The notes under the pieces: model-generated
Databases searched by the model: none
Seen by the model: the letters and a program-made list of their open reading frames with translations, nothing else
Told to the model about the DNA's origin: nothing
Origin: Rhodococcus sp. SMB37
GTDB taxonomy: Bacteria > Actinomycetota > Actinomycetes > Mycobacteriales > Mycobacteriaceae
Length of the DNA: 64,000 nt
Direction: 5' to 3'
Assembly (NCBI RefSeq): GCF_004345605.1
Contig: NZ_SLVY01000001.1
Span: 434,001-498,000 of the forward strand
In this document: piece by piece, positions 8,524 to 16,461 of the stretch
Numbering within the stretch: position 1 is the stretch's first letter
How the letters are laid out: each line of letters begins with the position of its first letter
Position numbers and translations under genes: made by a program

Positions 8524-9629
8524 GCTTCCGCGGCGAGCTGACCGCAGGCCGCAGCGATCTCCTGGCCGCGGGTGTCGCGGACGGTGCAGGAGACGCCCTG
8601 CGCGATGACCCGGCGGACGAACTCCCGCTCGACAGGTTTGGGACTTGCGTCCCATTCGCTGCCCGGGGTGGGATTGAGTGGAATCAGATTCACGTGCACG
8701 AGAGGGCCGAGCGCCTTGCGCAGCTTCTTACCCAGCAGATCTGCGCGCCACGGCTGGTCGTTCACGTCGCGGATCAGCGCGTATTCGATCGAGACCCGGC
8801 GGCCGGTCTTGTCGGCGTAGTACCGGGCGGCGTCGAGAACCTCGGCGATGGGCCATCGGTTGTTGACCGGCACAAGGGTGTCGCGGAGTTCGTCGTCGGG
8901 GGTGTGCAAGGAGACGGCGAGGGTGACATGCAGGCCCTCGTCGGCGAGCTTGCGGATGGCGGGCGCGAGTCCCACCGTCGAGACAGTGACCGAACGCTGC
9001 GACAGCCCGAAGCCTTCGGGTGCGGGCGAGGTGATCCGGCGAACCGCCGCGACGACCCGCTTGTAGTTCGCGAGCGGCTCGCCCATGCCCATGAACACGA
9101 TGTTCGAGAGTCGGCCCGGACCACCGGCGACGTCGCCGTCGCGCAGCGCCGCCGCGGCCGCCCGAACCTGATCGACGATCTCTGCGGTGGTCAGGTTCCG
9201 GTCGAGGCCCCCCTGCCCGGTCGCGCAGAACGGGCAGGCCATGCCACACCCGGCCTGACTCGAGATGCACAGGGTCGCGCGCTCCGGGTATCGCATGAGC
9301 ACGCTCTCGAGGAGAGTTCCGTCGCCCGCGCGCCACAGCGTCTTGCGGGTCTCCCCGCCGTCGCAGGCGATGTGCTTGACCGGGGTCAGCAACGGCGGGA
9401 ACAGTGCCTCACCGATCTTGTCGCGCACCGCAGCGGGAAGGTCGGTCATCTTCTCCGGGTCAGCTTCGAGCCGACCGTAGTACTGCCGGGCGATCTGGTC
9501 GGCGCGGAAGGCCGGAAGCCCCAGTTCCTTCACGGCCTCACGCCGCTGCTCGGTATCGAGGTCGGCGAGGTGCCGCGGGGGCATACCGCGCTTGGGAGCA
9601 TCGAAGACGAGGGGCAGGGAGGAAGCCAT
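8520..9629 (-). CDS. rlmN: 23S rRNA (adenine2503-C2)-methyltransferase / dual-specificity RlmN
   Basis: A 369-residue radical-SAM methyltransferase that methylates A2503 of 23S rRNA and A37 of some tRNAs. The Fe-S cluster motif CxxxCxxC reads 'CGMACPFC' near residues 126-133. 'GMGEPLANY', '[14 protein letters not shown]' and '[14 protein letters not shown]' are family motifs, and the mechanism-based Cys follows in '[11 protein letters not shown]'. ATG 9629 is chosen with GGGAGA at 9641-9646 on the coding strand as ribosome site; another ATG six codons upstream (9647) would overlap that site. Position matches Rv2880c at the start of the conserved mycobacterial block. Confidence 0.95.
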   Translation of the reverse strand: MASSLPLVFDAPKRGMPPRHLADLDTEQRREAVKELGLPAFRADQIARQYYGRLEADPEKMTDLPAAVRDKIGEALFPPLLTPVKHIACDGGETRKTLWRAGDGTLLESVLMRYPERATLCISSQAGCGMACPFCATGQGGLDRNLTTAEIVDQVRAAAAALRDGDVAGGPGRLSNIVFMGMGEPLANYKRVVAAVRRITSPAPEGFGLSQRSVTVSTVGLAPAIRKLADEGLHVTLAVSLHTPDDELRDTLVPVNNRWPIAEVLDAARYYADKTGRRVSIEYALIRDVNDQPWRADLLGKKLRKALGPLVHVNLIPLNPTPGSEWDASPKPVEREFVRRVIAQGVSCTVRDTRGQEIAAACGQLAAEA

Positions 9630-9703
9630 AATGATCCATTCTCCCATGCTTTGCGAGCTGACTGTCCGGTCTGCACTGTGATACTCACCCCCAACCGCCC
9701 GGA

Positions 9704-9727
9704 AATTCACACCCCATGAATTCACAC
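9704..9727. repeat. Direct repeat AATTCACAC upstream of the CitE-like gene
   Basis: Two perfect 9-bp copies, 9704-9712 and 9719-9727, start 15 bp apart in the 121-bp divergent gap between rlmN and the CitE-like gene. The second ends 23 nt before ATG 9751. The position suits an operator for a regulator not present in the window. No regulator is assigned. Confidence 0.35.
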
Positions 9728-9750
9728 GTCGATGGGGGGAAGATCGAGAC

Positions 9751-10596
9751 ATGACCACCCGAATTGCTCCCGAGTTCGCCCGATCCTGGCTTCTTGTCCC
9801 CGGTAATGCCCCCGAGCGGTTCGAGCCTGCTGCCACTTCCCCCGCCGATGCCGTCGTGCTCGATCTCGAAGACGCGGTCGCTGCCGAGGGCAAGGCACCC
9901 GCCCGTGCCGGTGTCGTCGAGTGGCTGCGAGGCGGCGGCAGGGCGTGGGTCCGCATCAACGACACCACCACGTCGCACTGGTGCGACGACGTCGACGCCC
10001 TCGCGGGCGTGCCCGGCCTCGAAGGGGTCATGCTCGCGAAAGCCGAAAGTGGGCAGCAGGTGGACGCCACCGCCGACGCCCTGCCGGACGACACCAAGAT
10101 CCTCGTGTTGATCGAATCTGCGATGGGGCTCGAGGCAGCACCCGAAATCGCCCGCGCCGAAGGTGTGTTCCGGCTGGTGTTCGGCAGTGGCGACTTCCGC
10201 TGCGACACCGGGATGAGCGCGTCGCCCCTCGCCATGGCGTATCCGCGCTCGAGGCTTGTCGTCACGAGCCGCGCCGCGAAACTTCCCGGGCCGATCGACG
10301 GCCCGTCCCTTACCGACGATCCCACGATCCTCGAGCAGGAGGCGCAGCTGACCCAGTCGATGGGCATGACCGGGAAACTGTGTATGACACCGGATCGGGC
10401 ACAGTTCCCGAATGCCGCGCTGAGCCCCAGCACCGACGACATCGGCTGGGCTCACACCATCATCGATCGTCTGGGCGAAGACGGACACGGCGTCAAGGAC
10501 GGGAGCGACCTACCGAAGCTGGCGCGGGCGAAGAAGATCAAAGAACTCGCTCGGGTGTTCCGGCTTCAGGGCGCGAGCCGAGCTGCCCGCGACTAG
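9751..10596 (+). CDS. CitE-like lyase (HpcH/HpaI aldolase/citrate lyase family)
   Basis: A 281-residue TIM-barrel protein of the CitE/HpcH family, which cleaves or forms C-C bonds of acyl-CoA thioesters using Mg2+. Visible features: '[13 protein letters not shown]' at the N-terminus, '[19 protein letters not shown]' (the acidic Mg2+/substrate segment), '[13 protein letters not shown]', '[18 protein letters not shown]' with the second metal-ligand Glu, and 'FGSGDF'. A Gly-rich ribosome site at 9734-9741 precedes ATG 9751. CitE alpha and gamma subunits are absent, so it is a stand-alone CitE-like enzyme, perhaps a malyl-, citramalyl- or 3-hydroxyacyl-CoA lyase. It faces away from rlmN and ends at a bidirectional terminator. 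Confidence 0.88.
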   Translation: MTTRIAPEFARSWLLVPGNAPERFEPAATSPADAVVLDLEDAVAAEGKAPARAGVVEWLRGGGRAWVRINDTTTSHWCDDVDALAGVPGLEGVMLAKAESGQQVDATADALPDDTKILVLIESAMGLEAAPEIARAEGVFRLVFGSGDFRCDTGMSASPLAMAYPRSRLVVTSRAAKLPGPIDGPSLTDDPTILEQEAQLTQSMGMTGKLCMTPDRAQFPNAALSPSTDDIGWAHTIIDRLGEDGHGVKDGSDLPKLARAKKIKELARVFRLQGASRAARD

Positions 10597-10642
10597 CCGA
10601 ACGTCACCTTCGCACACTGGAGTGACCCGAGGTGACATTCGG
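10597..10642. terminator. Bidirectional terminator between CitE-like gene and methyltransferase
   Basis: A 13-bp inverted repeat (arms 10597-10609 and 10630-10642, one G-T mismatch, 20-nt loop) fills the whole 47-bp gap between convergent genes and begins immediately after the CitE-like stop codon. It can end transcription from both sides. There is no T-run, as usual in high-GC actinobacteria. Confidence 0.7.
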
Positions 10643-10643
10643 C

Positions 10644-11384
10644 TCAGCCGCGGAGGCCGCCCAGTTCGATGCCGCGCGGCTTGCGTCGGATGTGCAGGCG
10701 GTAGCGCACCGCCAAGCTCGTTCCGGGTGTCTCCCGGATCGCGCGAGCTGCGACCTTCGGACCGAACTCGATTCCGAGGACACGCTCGAGGGTGTCACGG
10801 TCCGGGAAGTTCCATTCGGTGTCGATCCGCCGAAGTGAGAATCCCTGGGCGTCGAAGAAAGCCTCGACGACACGAGGTCGGTAGTGCGGGAGATCGGCGA
10901 GCATCCATTCGCCGTACGGGTGCGCCGTCGCGTCGAGATCGATGATCGCGAGTGCTCCGCCCGGGCGCAGGACCCTCATCGCTTCGGTGATGCCGGCGCC
11001 GCAGCCCGGACCGAAGAAGTACGCCGTCCGGGCGTGTACGAGATCCACGGATCCCTCCGGCAGCGGCATGTGCGCGGCGGATCCGGGCAGGACCCGGACC
11101 GTGTCGAGGTGGCCGACCCGCCGCCGTGCCGCTTCGGCGAGCGGCGGGTGAGGTTCGACCCCGATCACCGACCGGGCCGTCTCCGCGAACATTCCGAGAT
11201 GGAAACCGGTGCCACAGCCGACGTCGACGACGTGGAGGCCGGCCCAGTCGGCGTCCTCCCTCAGCGCTGAATACACGGCGCCGTGGGTGTCCTGGGCGCG
11301 GTTCTCCTGTTCGTACACCTCCGGCCAGTGCCAGATGTTGGGGCTGGCGATCACGCCCCTGTCGTCGCCTCGATGCTCGCCCAT
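10644..11384 (-). CDS. Class I SAM-dependent methyltransferase
   Basis: A 246-residue Rossmann methyltransferase of the Methyltransf_11 type. Motif I is 'VVDVGCGTGFHLGMFA', the acidic end of strand 2 is 'IGVEPHPPLAEAA', motif II/III lies in 'MPLPEGSVDLVHARTAYFFGPGC' and 'RVLRPGGALAIIDLD'. The substrate is not evident. It is the last gene of the pyrH-frr-cdsA run, 23 nt after cdsA, and ends at a bidirectional terminator. ATG 11384 has only a weak AGG upstream; GTG 11354 ('VIASPNIWHWPEVYE') is a reasonable alternative, since family similarity starts at 'NIWHWPEVYE'. Confidence 0.83.
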   Translation of the reverse strand: MGEHRGDDRGVIASPNIWHWPEVYEQENRAQDTHGAVYSALREDADWAGLHVVDVGCGTGFHLGMFAETARSVIGVEPHPPLAEAARRRVGHLDTVRVLPGSAAHMPLPEGSVDLVHARTAYFFGPGCGAGITEAMRVLRPGGALAIIDLDATAHPYGEWMLADLPHYRPRVVEAFFDAQGFSLRRIDTEWNFPDRDTLERVLGIEFGPKVAARAIRETPGTSLAVRYRLHIRRKPRGIELGGLRG

Positions 11385-11407
11385 CGTCCAGACCTGTGGG
11401 CCCCGGC

Positions 11408-12343
11408 CTACACGAAGATCGTGAGGATCAGCCAGGTCACGAATGCCGACGGAAGGATCGAGTCGAGTCGGTCCATGATGCCGCCGTGGCCGGGAAGGAG
11501 CGTGCCCATGTCCTTGATACCGAGGTCGCGCTTGACCTGCGATTCGATGAGGTCACCGGCAGTGGCCGTCAACACGAGGACGACGCCGAGGAGCGCACCG
11601 ATCCACCACTGTCCGTCGAGCAGGAACATGACGGTGAGTGTTCCGACGGCCACACACGCGACCAGGGATCCACCGAATCCTTCCCACGACTTCTTGGGGC
11701 TGATCGCGGGTGCCATGGTGTGCTTGCCGAACAGCACACCGGCGGCATAACCGCCGACGTCCGACGCCACGCACACGAGCATCAGGCAGAACACCCGTGC
11801 GGCGCCTTGGTCCTCGAGGACCATCAGGGTCGCGAAGGACGCGAGCAGCGGTAACCACGCCGCGGTGAACACCGCGACCGCCGTGTCGCGCAGGTAGTTG
11901 TGTGGTTGCGCGGCCAGACCGTGGTCGAACAGTCGCCACAGCATCGTCACCACCACGGTCCCCGCGAATGCTCCGAGGACACCGGTGGCTCCGTAGGGCC
12001 AGCCCAGCCAGATGATCGCCTGGCCGCCGAGGAGCAGCGGGAGACGCGGCACGAGCACGCTCGCTTCACGCAGCCGCTTGGTGACCTCCCACGTGGCGAT
12101 CGCGATCGCTGCCGCAACCACACCGAGCCAGGCGGTGGGAGCGAACAGCAGAATCACGATCACGAGTGCGCCCAGGCCGACCCCGACCGCTATGGCGGCA
12201 GGAAGGTTCCGGCCTGCGCGTGACGTCTTGGCGGGGCGTGTCGCGTCGTCGGGTGGTGATGCTGCGTCGGCAGCGGCGACGTCGGAGGTATCTCCGGCGT
12301 CGAGTGGAAGCTGCGGGTCGGAGGACCCGTCGGCTCTGCCCAC
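11408..12343 (-). CDS. cdsA: Phosphatidate cytidylyltransferase
   Basis: CdsA condenses phosphatidic acid with CTP to CDP-diacylglycerol, the precursor of cardiolipin, phosphatidylinositol and phosphatidylethanolamine. The protein has 311 residues: a ~65-residue acidic, disordered N-terminus, then about eight membrane segments, ending in the diagnostic 'DLGIKDMGTLLPGHGGIMDRLDS' signature where the Asp residues bind Mg2+. The start GTG lies 2 nt after the frr stop, so the genes are coupled. It is membrane-bound. Order pyrH-frr-cdsA is the common bacterial order and matches Rv2881c. Confidence 0.95.
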   Translation of the reverse strand: MGRADGSSDPQLPLDAGDTSDVAAADAASPPDDATRPAKTSRAGRNLPAAIAVGVGLGALVIVILLFAPTAWLGVVAAAIAIATWEVTKRLREASVLVPRLPLLLGGQAIIWLGWPYGATGVLGAFAGTVVVTMLWRLFDHGLAAQPHNYLRDTAVAVFTAAWLPLLASFATLMVLEDQGAARVFCLMLVCVASDVGGYAAGVLFGKHTMAPAISPKKSWEGFGGSLVACVAVGTLTVMFLLDGQWWIGALLGVVLVLTATAGDLIESQVKRDLGIKDMGTLLPGHGGIMDRLDSILPSAFVTWLILTIFV

Positions 12344-12345
12344 CG

Positions 12346-12903
12346 TCAGACCTCCATCAGCTCGGCTTCCTTGTGCTTGACCAGCTCGTCGATCTGCGCC
12401 ACGTACTTGGCCGTGGTCTTGTCGAGCTCCTTCTCCGCGCGCCCGACCTCGTCCTCGCCCGCTTCGCCGTCCTTCTGGATGCGGCCGAGTTCCTCCATCG
12501 CCTTGCGCCGAACGTTCCGCAAGGCCACCTTGGAATCTTCGCCCTTGGCCTTCGCCTGCTTGACGAGTTCGCGGCGGCGCTCTTCGGTGAGCTGAGGCAC
12601 GGAGATGCGGATGATGTTGCCGTCGTTGGTGGGGTTGACCCCGAGATCGGAGTTGCGAATCGCGGTCTCGATCGCACCGAGCTGCGATGCCTCGTAGGGC
12701 TTGATGATGACCATCCGGGCCTCGGGCACGTTGATGCTGGCGATCTGCGTCACGGGAGTGGGCGATCCGTAGTAGTCGACGACGATCCGGTTGAACATTC
12801 CCGCGTTCGCGCGGCCGGTGCGGATACCGCCGAGATCGTCCTTGGCCACCGTGATGGCCTTCTCCATCTTCTCCTCGGCCTCGAAGAGAGCTTCATCGAT
12901 CAC
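12346..12903 (-). CDS. frr: Ribosome recycling factor
   Basis: A 185-residue protein, the normal RRF length. It splits post-termination ribosomes together with EF-G. Motifs: '[22 protein letters not shown]', 'IIKPYE', '[24 protein letters not shown]' and the coiled helix '[22 protein letters not shown]'. GTG 12903 is chosen because GGAGGAAC ends 4 nt upstream and the resulting N-terminus '[12 protein letters not shown]' matches family starts; an upstream in-frame extension is spurious. It lies 28 nt after pyrH. Confidence 0.97.
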   Translation of the reverse strand: MIDEALFEAEEKMEKAITVAKDDLGGIRTGRANAGMFNRIVVDYYGSPTPVTQIASINVPEARMVIIKPYEASQLGAIETAIRNSDLGVNPTNDGNIIRISVPQLTEERRRELVKQAKAKGEDSKVALRNVRRKAMEELGRIQKDGEAGEDEVGRAEKELDKTTAKYVAQIDELVKHKEAELMEV

Positions 12904-12931
12904 GGCAGTTCCTCCATGTTCCGTTGTCCAA

Positions 12932-13660
12932 TCATGACCGTACGAGCGTTCCGATCTTCTCACCGGCCACGGCACGAGCGATATTGCCCTTGGTCAGCAG
13001 ATTGAAGACCATGATCGGCATGGCGTTGTCCATGCACAGGCTGAACGCGGTCGCGTCCGCGACCTTGAGGCCGTTCTCGATGACCTCGCGATGGGTGACC
13101 TCCTCGTACAACTCGGCATCGGGATCGATGCGAGGGTCCGCGGAGTAGATGCCGTCGACGGCCTTGGCCATCAGAACGACGTCGGCGCCGATCTCCAGGG
13201 CGCGTTGCGCCGCGGTGGTATCGGTGGAGAAGTAGGGCATTCCCATACCCGCACCGAAGATGACGACCCGACCCTTCTCGAGGTGGCGCCGCGCACGAAG
13301 TGGCAGGTAGGGCTCGGCGACCTGACCCATCGTGATCGCCGTCTGAACACGGGTGTCGATGCCCTGCTTCTCGAGGAAATCCTGGAGCGCGAGGGAGTTC
13401 ATGACGGTTCCGAGCATCCCCATGTAGTCCGAGCGAGCACGCTCGAGTCCGCGCTGCTGCAGTTCGGCGCCGCGGAAGAAGTTGCCACCACCGATGACCA
13501 CGGCGACCTCGACACCGCTACGCACGACCTCGGCGATCTGTTGAGCGACGGTCGTCACGACATCGGGATCGAGTCCGACCTTGCCGCCACCGAACATCTC
13601 GCCGCCGAGTTTGAGAAGCACCCGGCGGAAACCGGGCCGATCGTGGGCATGCTCGGACAT
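12932..13660 (-). CDS. pyrH: Uridylate kinase
   Basis: A 242-residue amino acid kinase-family protein that phosphorylates UMP to UDP. Motifs: '[13 protein letters not shown]' (P-loop-like N-terminus), '[10 protein letters not shown]', '[20 protein letters not shown]' and '[37 protein letters not shown]'. Bacterial PyrH is hexameric, activated by GTP and inhibited by UTP. ATG 13660 is chosen because GAGGAGAG lies 3 nt upstream; an N-terminal extension by seven residues lacks such a site. It is the first gene of the pyrH-frr-cdsA-methyltransferase operon, separated from tsf by a terminator. Confidence 0.96.
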   Translation of the reverse strand: MSEHAHDRPGFRRVLLKLGGEMFGGGKVGLDPDVVTTVAQQIAEVVRSGVEVAVVIGGGNFFRGAELQQRGLERARSDYMGMLGTVMNSLALQDFLEKQGIDTRVQTAITMGQVAEPYLPLRARRHLEKGRVVIFGAGMGMPYFSTDTTAAQRALEIGADVVLMAKAVDGIYSADPRIDPDAELYEEVTHREVIENGLKVADATAFSLCMDNAMPIMVFNLLTKGNIARAVAGEKIGTLVRS

Positions 13661-13794
13661 GACTCTCCTCTGGTTGCGCATGAATCGGCCCTTTCATCCT
13701 GCCTCATCCACCCGGTGGAACCGAGACCGGGAGCGAGGCGACACGCCATGGGTGACCGCCGGATGCTGATCACCTGGAGGCGTCGGACACACCA

Positions 13795-13824
13795 CGACCC
13801 CGCCGGCAACAGCCGACGGGGTCG
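13795..13824 (-). terminator. Terminator downstream of tsf
   Basis: Arms 13795-13806 and 13813-13824 form a 12-bp GC-rich stem with a 6-nt loop and one wobble position, beginning 14 nt after the tsf stop. There is no U-run. It separates the rpsB-tsf unit from pyrH. Confidence 0.75.
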
Positions 13825-13837
13825 ATCGATCGGTGGA

Positions 13838-14662
13838 CTAGCTGGCGCCGACCTCGAACCGCACGAAGCGGGTCACGGTCGCTCCGGCCTCGTCGAGGAT
13901 CGCCTTGACGGTCTTCTTCGAATCCGTCACCGACGACTGCTCGAGGAGCACGACGTCCTTGAAGTAGCCGTTCACGCGGCCTTCGACGATCTTCGGCAGA
14001 GCCTGCTCCGGCTTGCCTTCCGCCTTGGCGGTCTCCTCGGCGATACGACGCTCGTTGGCGACGACGTCCTCGGGAACCTCGTCGCGGGTGGTGTACTTCG
14101 CCTTGAGAGCAGCGACCTGCATGGCAGCGCTCTTGGCAGCCTCGGCTGCGGCGTCGCCCTCACCGGTGTACTCGACGAGCACGCCGACGGCCGGGGGCAG
14201 GTCCGATGCACGCTTGTGCAAGTAGACCGACACCTGGCCGTCGAATGCTGCGACGCGCCGGATCTCGAGCTTCTCACCGATCTTGGCGGAGAGCTCCTGA
14301 ACCAGGGCGTCCACGGTCTTGCCGTCGATCTCGACGGCCTTGAGTGCCTCGACGTCGGCCGGGCGGGCCTCCGCAGCGGCAGCGACGATCGTGTTGGCGA
14401 GAGCCTGGAACTCGTCGTTCTTCGCGACGAAGTCGGTCTCGGAGTTCAGCTCGACCAGAACGCCGTCCTTCGCGACGACGAGGCCTTCTGCAGTGGAGCG
14501 CTCGGCGCGCTTGCCCACATCCTTGGCGCCCTTGATGCGCAGCTGCTCGACGGCCTTGTCGAAGTCGCCGTCGTTGTCGGCGAGAGCATTCTTGCAGTCC
14601 AGCATTCCGGAGCCGGTGAGCTCGCGGAGACGCTTGACATCAGCGGCGGTGTAGTTCGCCAT
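13838..14662 (-). CDS. tsf: Elongation factor Ts
   Basis: EF-Ts is the nucleotide-exchange factor that recycles EF-Tu-GDP. The 274-residue protein has the N-terminal UBA-like module '[23 protein letters not shown]' with the 'TGAGMMDCK'-type signature, the 'SETDFVAKN' motif of the core that inserts at EF-Tu, and two core subdomains. A perfect AGGAGG precedes ATG 14662. It follows rpsB by 132 nt, with a 12-bp inverted repeat in the gap. Confidence 0.97.
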   Translation of the reverse strand: MANYTAADVKRLRELTGSGMLDCKNALADNDGDFDKAVEQLRIKGAKDVGKRAERSTAEGLVVAKDGVLVELNSETDFVAKNDEFQALANTIVAAAAEARPADVEALKAVEIDGKTVDALVQELSAKIGEKLEIRRVAAFDGQVSVYLHKRASDLPPAVGVLVEYTGEGDAAAEAAKSAAMQVAALKAKYTTRDEVPEDVVANERRIAEETAKAEGKPEQALPKIVEGRVNGYFKDVVLLEQSSVTDSKKTVKAILDEAGATVTRFVRFEVGAS

Positions 14663-14743
14663 CTTGAGCGGGCCTCCTGTGTCTGTGGTGGAAAGTCTCG
14701 GGTGCGGATGGCGCCGCGTGTGTGCGGGCCGGGCCGCGATGCG

Positions 14744-14785
14744 ACGGCCCCGACCATGATCTCTCGATCGTCCGGTCGGGGCCGT
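14744..14785 (-). terminator. Inverted repeat between rpsB and tsf (possible attenuator)
   Basis: Arms 14744-14755 and 14774-14785 are perfect 12-bp inverted copies with an 18-nt loop. It begins 9 nt after the rpsB stop and lies 80 nt upstream of tsf. It may end part of the rpsB transcripts, letting S2 be made in excess over EF-Ts, or act as an RNA processing site. Confidence 0.6.
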
Positions 14786-14794
14786 GCAAACGAA

Positions 14795-15622
14795 TCAGGC
14801 CTCGGGGGCTGCGTCCGCGGCGGGCGCTTCCGCTTCGCCGGTGGAGGCGGCCTGCGCGAGCAGCTCCTGCTCCCACTCGGGCAGCGGCTCTGCGGCTGCT
14901 GCCTCGGGCTTGGCGTCGGCGTCGGTGTTCTTGCCGGCGCGGGCCTGGAGGCCCTCTGCGACTGCGGACGCGACGACCTTGGTCAGCAACGCCGCGGAGC
15001 GGATCGCATCGTCGTTGCCCGGGATCGGGAAGTCGACGAGGTCCGGATCGCAGTTGGTGTCCAGGATTGCGACGACCGGGATGTTCAGCTTGCGAGCCTC
15101 ACCGACAGCGATGTGCTCCTTGTTGGTGTCGACGACCCACACGGCCGACGGAACCTTGGCCATGTCGCGGATGCCGCCGAGGGTCCGGTCGAGCTTGTTC
15201 ATCTCACGCGTGAGCATGAGGATTTCCTTCTTGGTGCGACCCTCGAAACCACCGGTCTGCTCCATGGCCTCCAGCTCCTTCAGGCGCTGCAGGCGCTTGT
15301 GGACGGTGGAGAAGTTGGTGAGCATGCCGCCGAGCCAACGCTGGTTCACGTACGGCATGCCGACGCGGGTGGCCTCTTCGGCGATGGATTCCTGAGCCTG
15401 CTTCTTGGTGCCGACGAACAGGATCGTTCCACCGTGAGCGACGGTCTCCTTGACGAACTCGTACGCCTTGTCGATGTACGTCAGGGTCTGCTGCAGGTCG
15501 ATGATGTAGATACCGTTGCGGTCGGTGAAGATGAACCGCTTCATCTTCGGGTTCCAGCGACGAGTCTGGTGTCCGAAGTGGGCGCCGCTGTCGAGCAGCT
15601 GCCTCATAGTTACAACAGGCAT
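14795..15622 (-). CDS. rpsB: 30S ribosomal protein S2 (uS2)
   Basis: A 275-residue S2 with the N-terminus '[25 protein letters not shown]', 'IYIIDLQQT', '[11 protein letters not shown]' and '[10 protein letters not shown]' signatures. The last ~45 residues are Ala/Glu/Pro-rich and poorly conserved, an acidic tail common in actinobacterial S2. The site AGAGAG lies upstream of ATG 15622, which itself lies in a perfect 14-bp palindrome (15615-15628). S2 binds the platform of the 30S subunit, where it recruits S1. Confidence 0.97.
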   Translation of the reverse strand: MPVVTMRQLLDSGAHFGHQTRRWNPKMKRFIFTDRNGIYIIDLQQTLTYIDKAYEFVKETVAHGGTILFVGTKKQAQESIAEEATRVGMPYVNQRWLGGMLTNFSTVHKRLQRLKELEAMEQTGGFEGRTKKEILMLTREMNKLDRTLGGIRDMAKVPSAVWVVDTNKEHIAVGEARKLNIPVVAILDTNCDPDLVDFPIPGNDDAIRSAALLTKVVASAVAEGLQARAGKNTDADAKPEAAAAEPLPEWEQELLAQAASTGEAEAPAADAAPEA

Positions 15623-15942
15623 GCCTGTTTCTCTCTTTCATGTCGGTTGCCGCGGGTGATCTTGCGATCCCCGCCCTGGCGTCCGCATGCCCGTCGACCC
15701 TTGCGGGACCGGCGACGGCCATTTACGGTGCATCCGTACAGACGGATTTGCACCGACGCGCGGACGCGCGAAGTCGATCTGCGAACACAGACCGCTCGAC
15801 AAGCATACGACCCGGACGCCTCGAACTACCAACCGCCTCGTCAGAACGGTCTCTTCATCCGATCCTGTGGACAACCGCAGAGTTGTCCACATTCGTCGAT
15901 TCGGGGTATCGCGGCAGTCTCCCGGCGGCAAGTGTGGGACGC
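15623..15942. other. 320-bp intergenic region between rpsB and the M23-like gene
   Basis: No gene is supported here. It must hold the divergent promoters of rpsB-tsf (left) and of the M23-like gene (right). The clearest structure is the inverted pair of DnaA-like boxes at 15866-15891. No convincing -35/-10 pair could be fixed for rpsB. Confidence 0.6.
15866..15891. promoter_or_regulatory. Inverted pair of DnaA-like boxes
   Basis: TGTGGACAA at 15866-15874 and TTGTCCACA at 15883-15891 are both exact matches to the actinobacterial DnaA box TTGTCCACA, in head-to-head orientation with 8 nt between them. Together they form a 10-bp perfect stem. They lie about 50 nt upstream of the M23-like gene. 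The arrangement may be a DnaA-controlled promoter or simply a hairpin. Confidence 0.5.
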
Positions 15943-16425
15943 ATGCGATTTCCGGTACTCGCGTTACTGACGACTCTCGTATTCCTCATGGGTACTGCGC
16001 CTGCAGCCGCGGACAACACCTTCGTCTGGCCTCTCGAACCGCGTCCGACGGTGGCCCGGCCGTTCGATCCACCCGAGCAGAACTGGCTCCCGGGTCACCG
16101 CGGCGTCGATCTCGCGTCGCGTGCTGGACAGACAGTGCTCGCGGCCGGTGACGGGATCGTCGTGTTCGCCGGAACCGTCGCGGGGAAACCTGTCGTGTCG
16201 ATCGACCATCCGGGCGGCCTGCGCACCACCTACGAACCCGTGGCCGCGACGGTGGCGACGGGCCGCCGGATCTCCGCCGGCGACCCACTGGGCACTGTGG
16301 AAGCGGGACACGAGGGCTGCCCCGTCGAGGCGTGCCTGCATTGGGGCCTGCGCCGCGATCGCGACAGCTATCTGAATCCGCTCCCCCTCGTCGAGCGCAC
16401 GGTGATCCGACTCGAACCGGTGTGA
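15943..16425 (+). CDS. Secreted M23 (LytM-like) peptidase-family protein, incomplete zinc site
   Basis: A 160-residue exported protein. The N-terminus is a signal peptide ending 'APAAA', then a single M23/LytM domain: 'FVWPL.PRPTVARPFDPP', 'GHRGVDLASRAGQTVLAAGDGIVVFAGTVAGKPVVSIDHPGGLRTTYEPV' and 'CLHWGLR'. Active M23 enzymes use H-x(3)-D and H-x-H to hold Zn2+. The first is present (H-R-G-V-D), but the H-x-H position reads C-L-H, so one ligand His is Cys. It may be inactive, bind zinc through Cys, or regulate another hydrolase. It corresponds in place to Rv2891. ATG 15943 gives the only credible signal peptide. Confidence 0.85.
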   Translation: MRFPVLALLTTLVFLMGTAPAAADNTFVWPLEPRPTVARPFDPPEQNWLPGHRGVDLASRAGQTVLAAGDGIVVFAGTVAGKPVVSIDHPGGLRTTYEPVAATVATGRRISAGDPLGTVEAGHEGCPVEACLHWGLRRDRDSYLNPLPLVERTVIRLEPV

Positions 16426-16461
16426 CCTCGATGTTGTGAGCAGTCCATCGGCACGTCCTCG

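Noticed and set aside
9630..10442. N-terminal extension of rlmN to 640 codons
   Set aside because: Runs antisense through the CitE-like gene; a ribosome site supports the start at 9629.
13091..15970. Long open frame (~959 codons) on the + strand opposite pyrH, tsf and rpsB
   Set aside because: Covers three recognised genes on the other strand and has no domain; shadow of GC-rich codon use.
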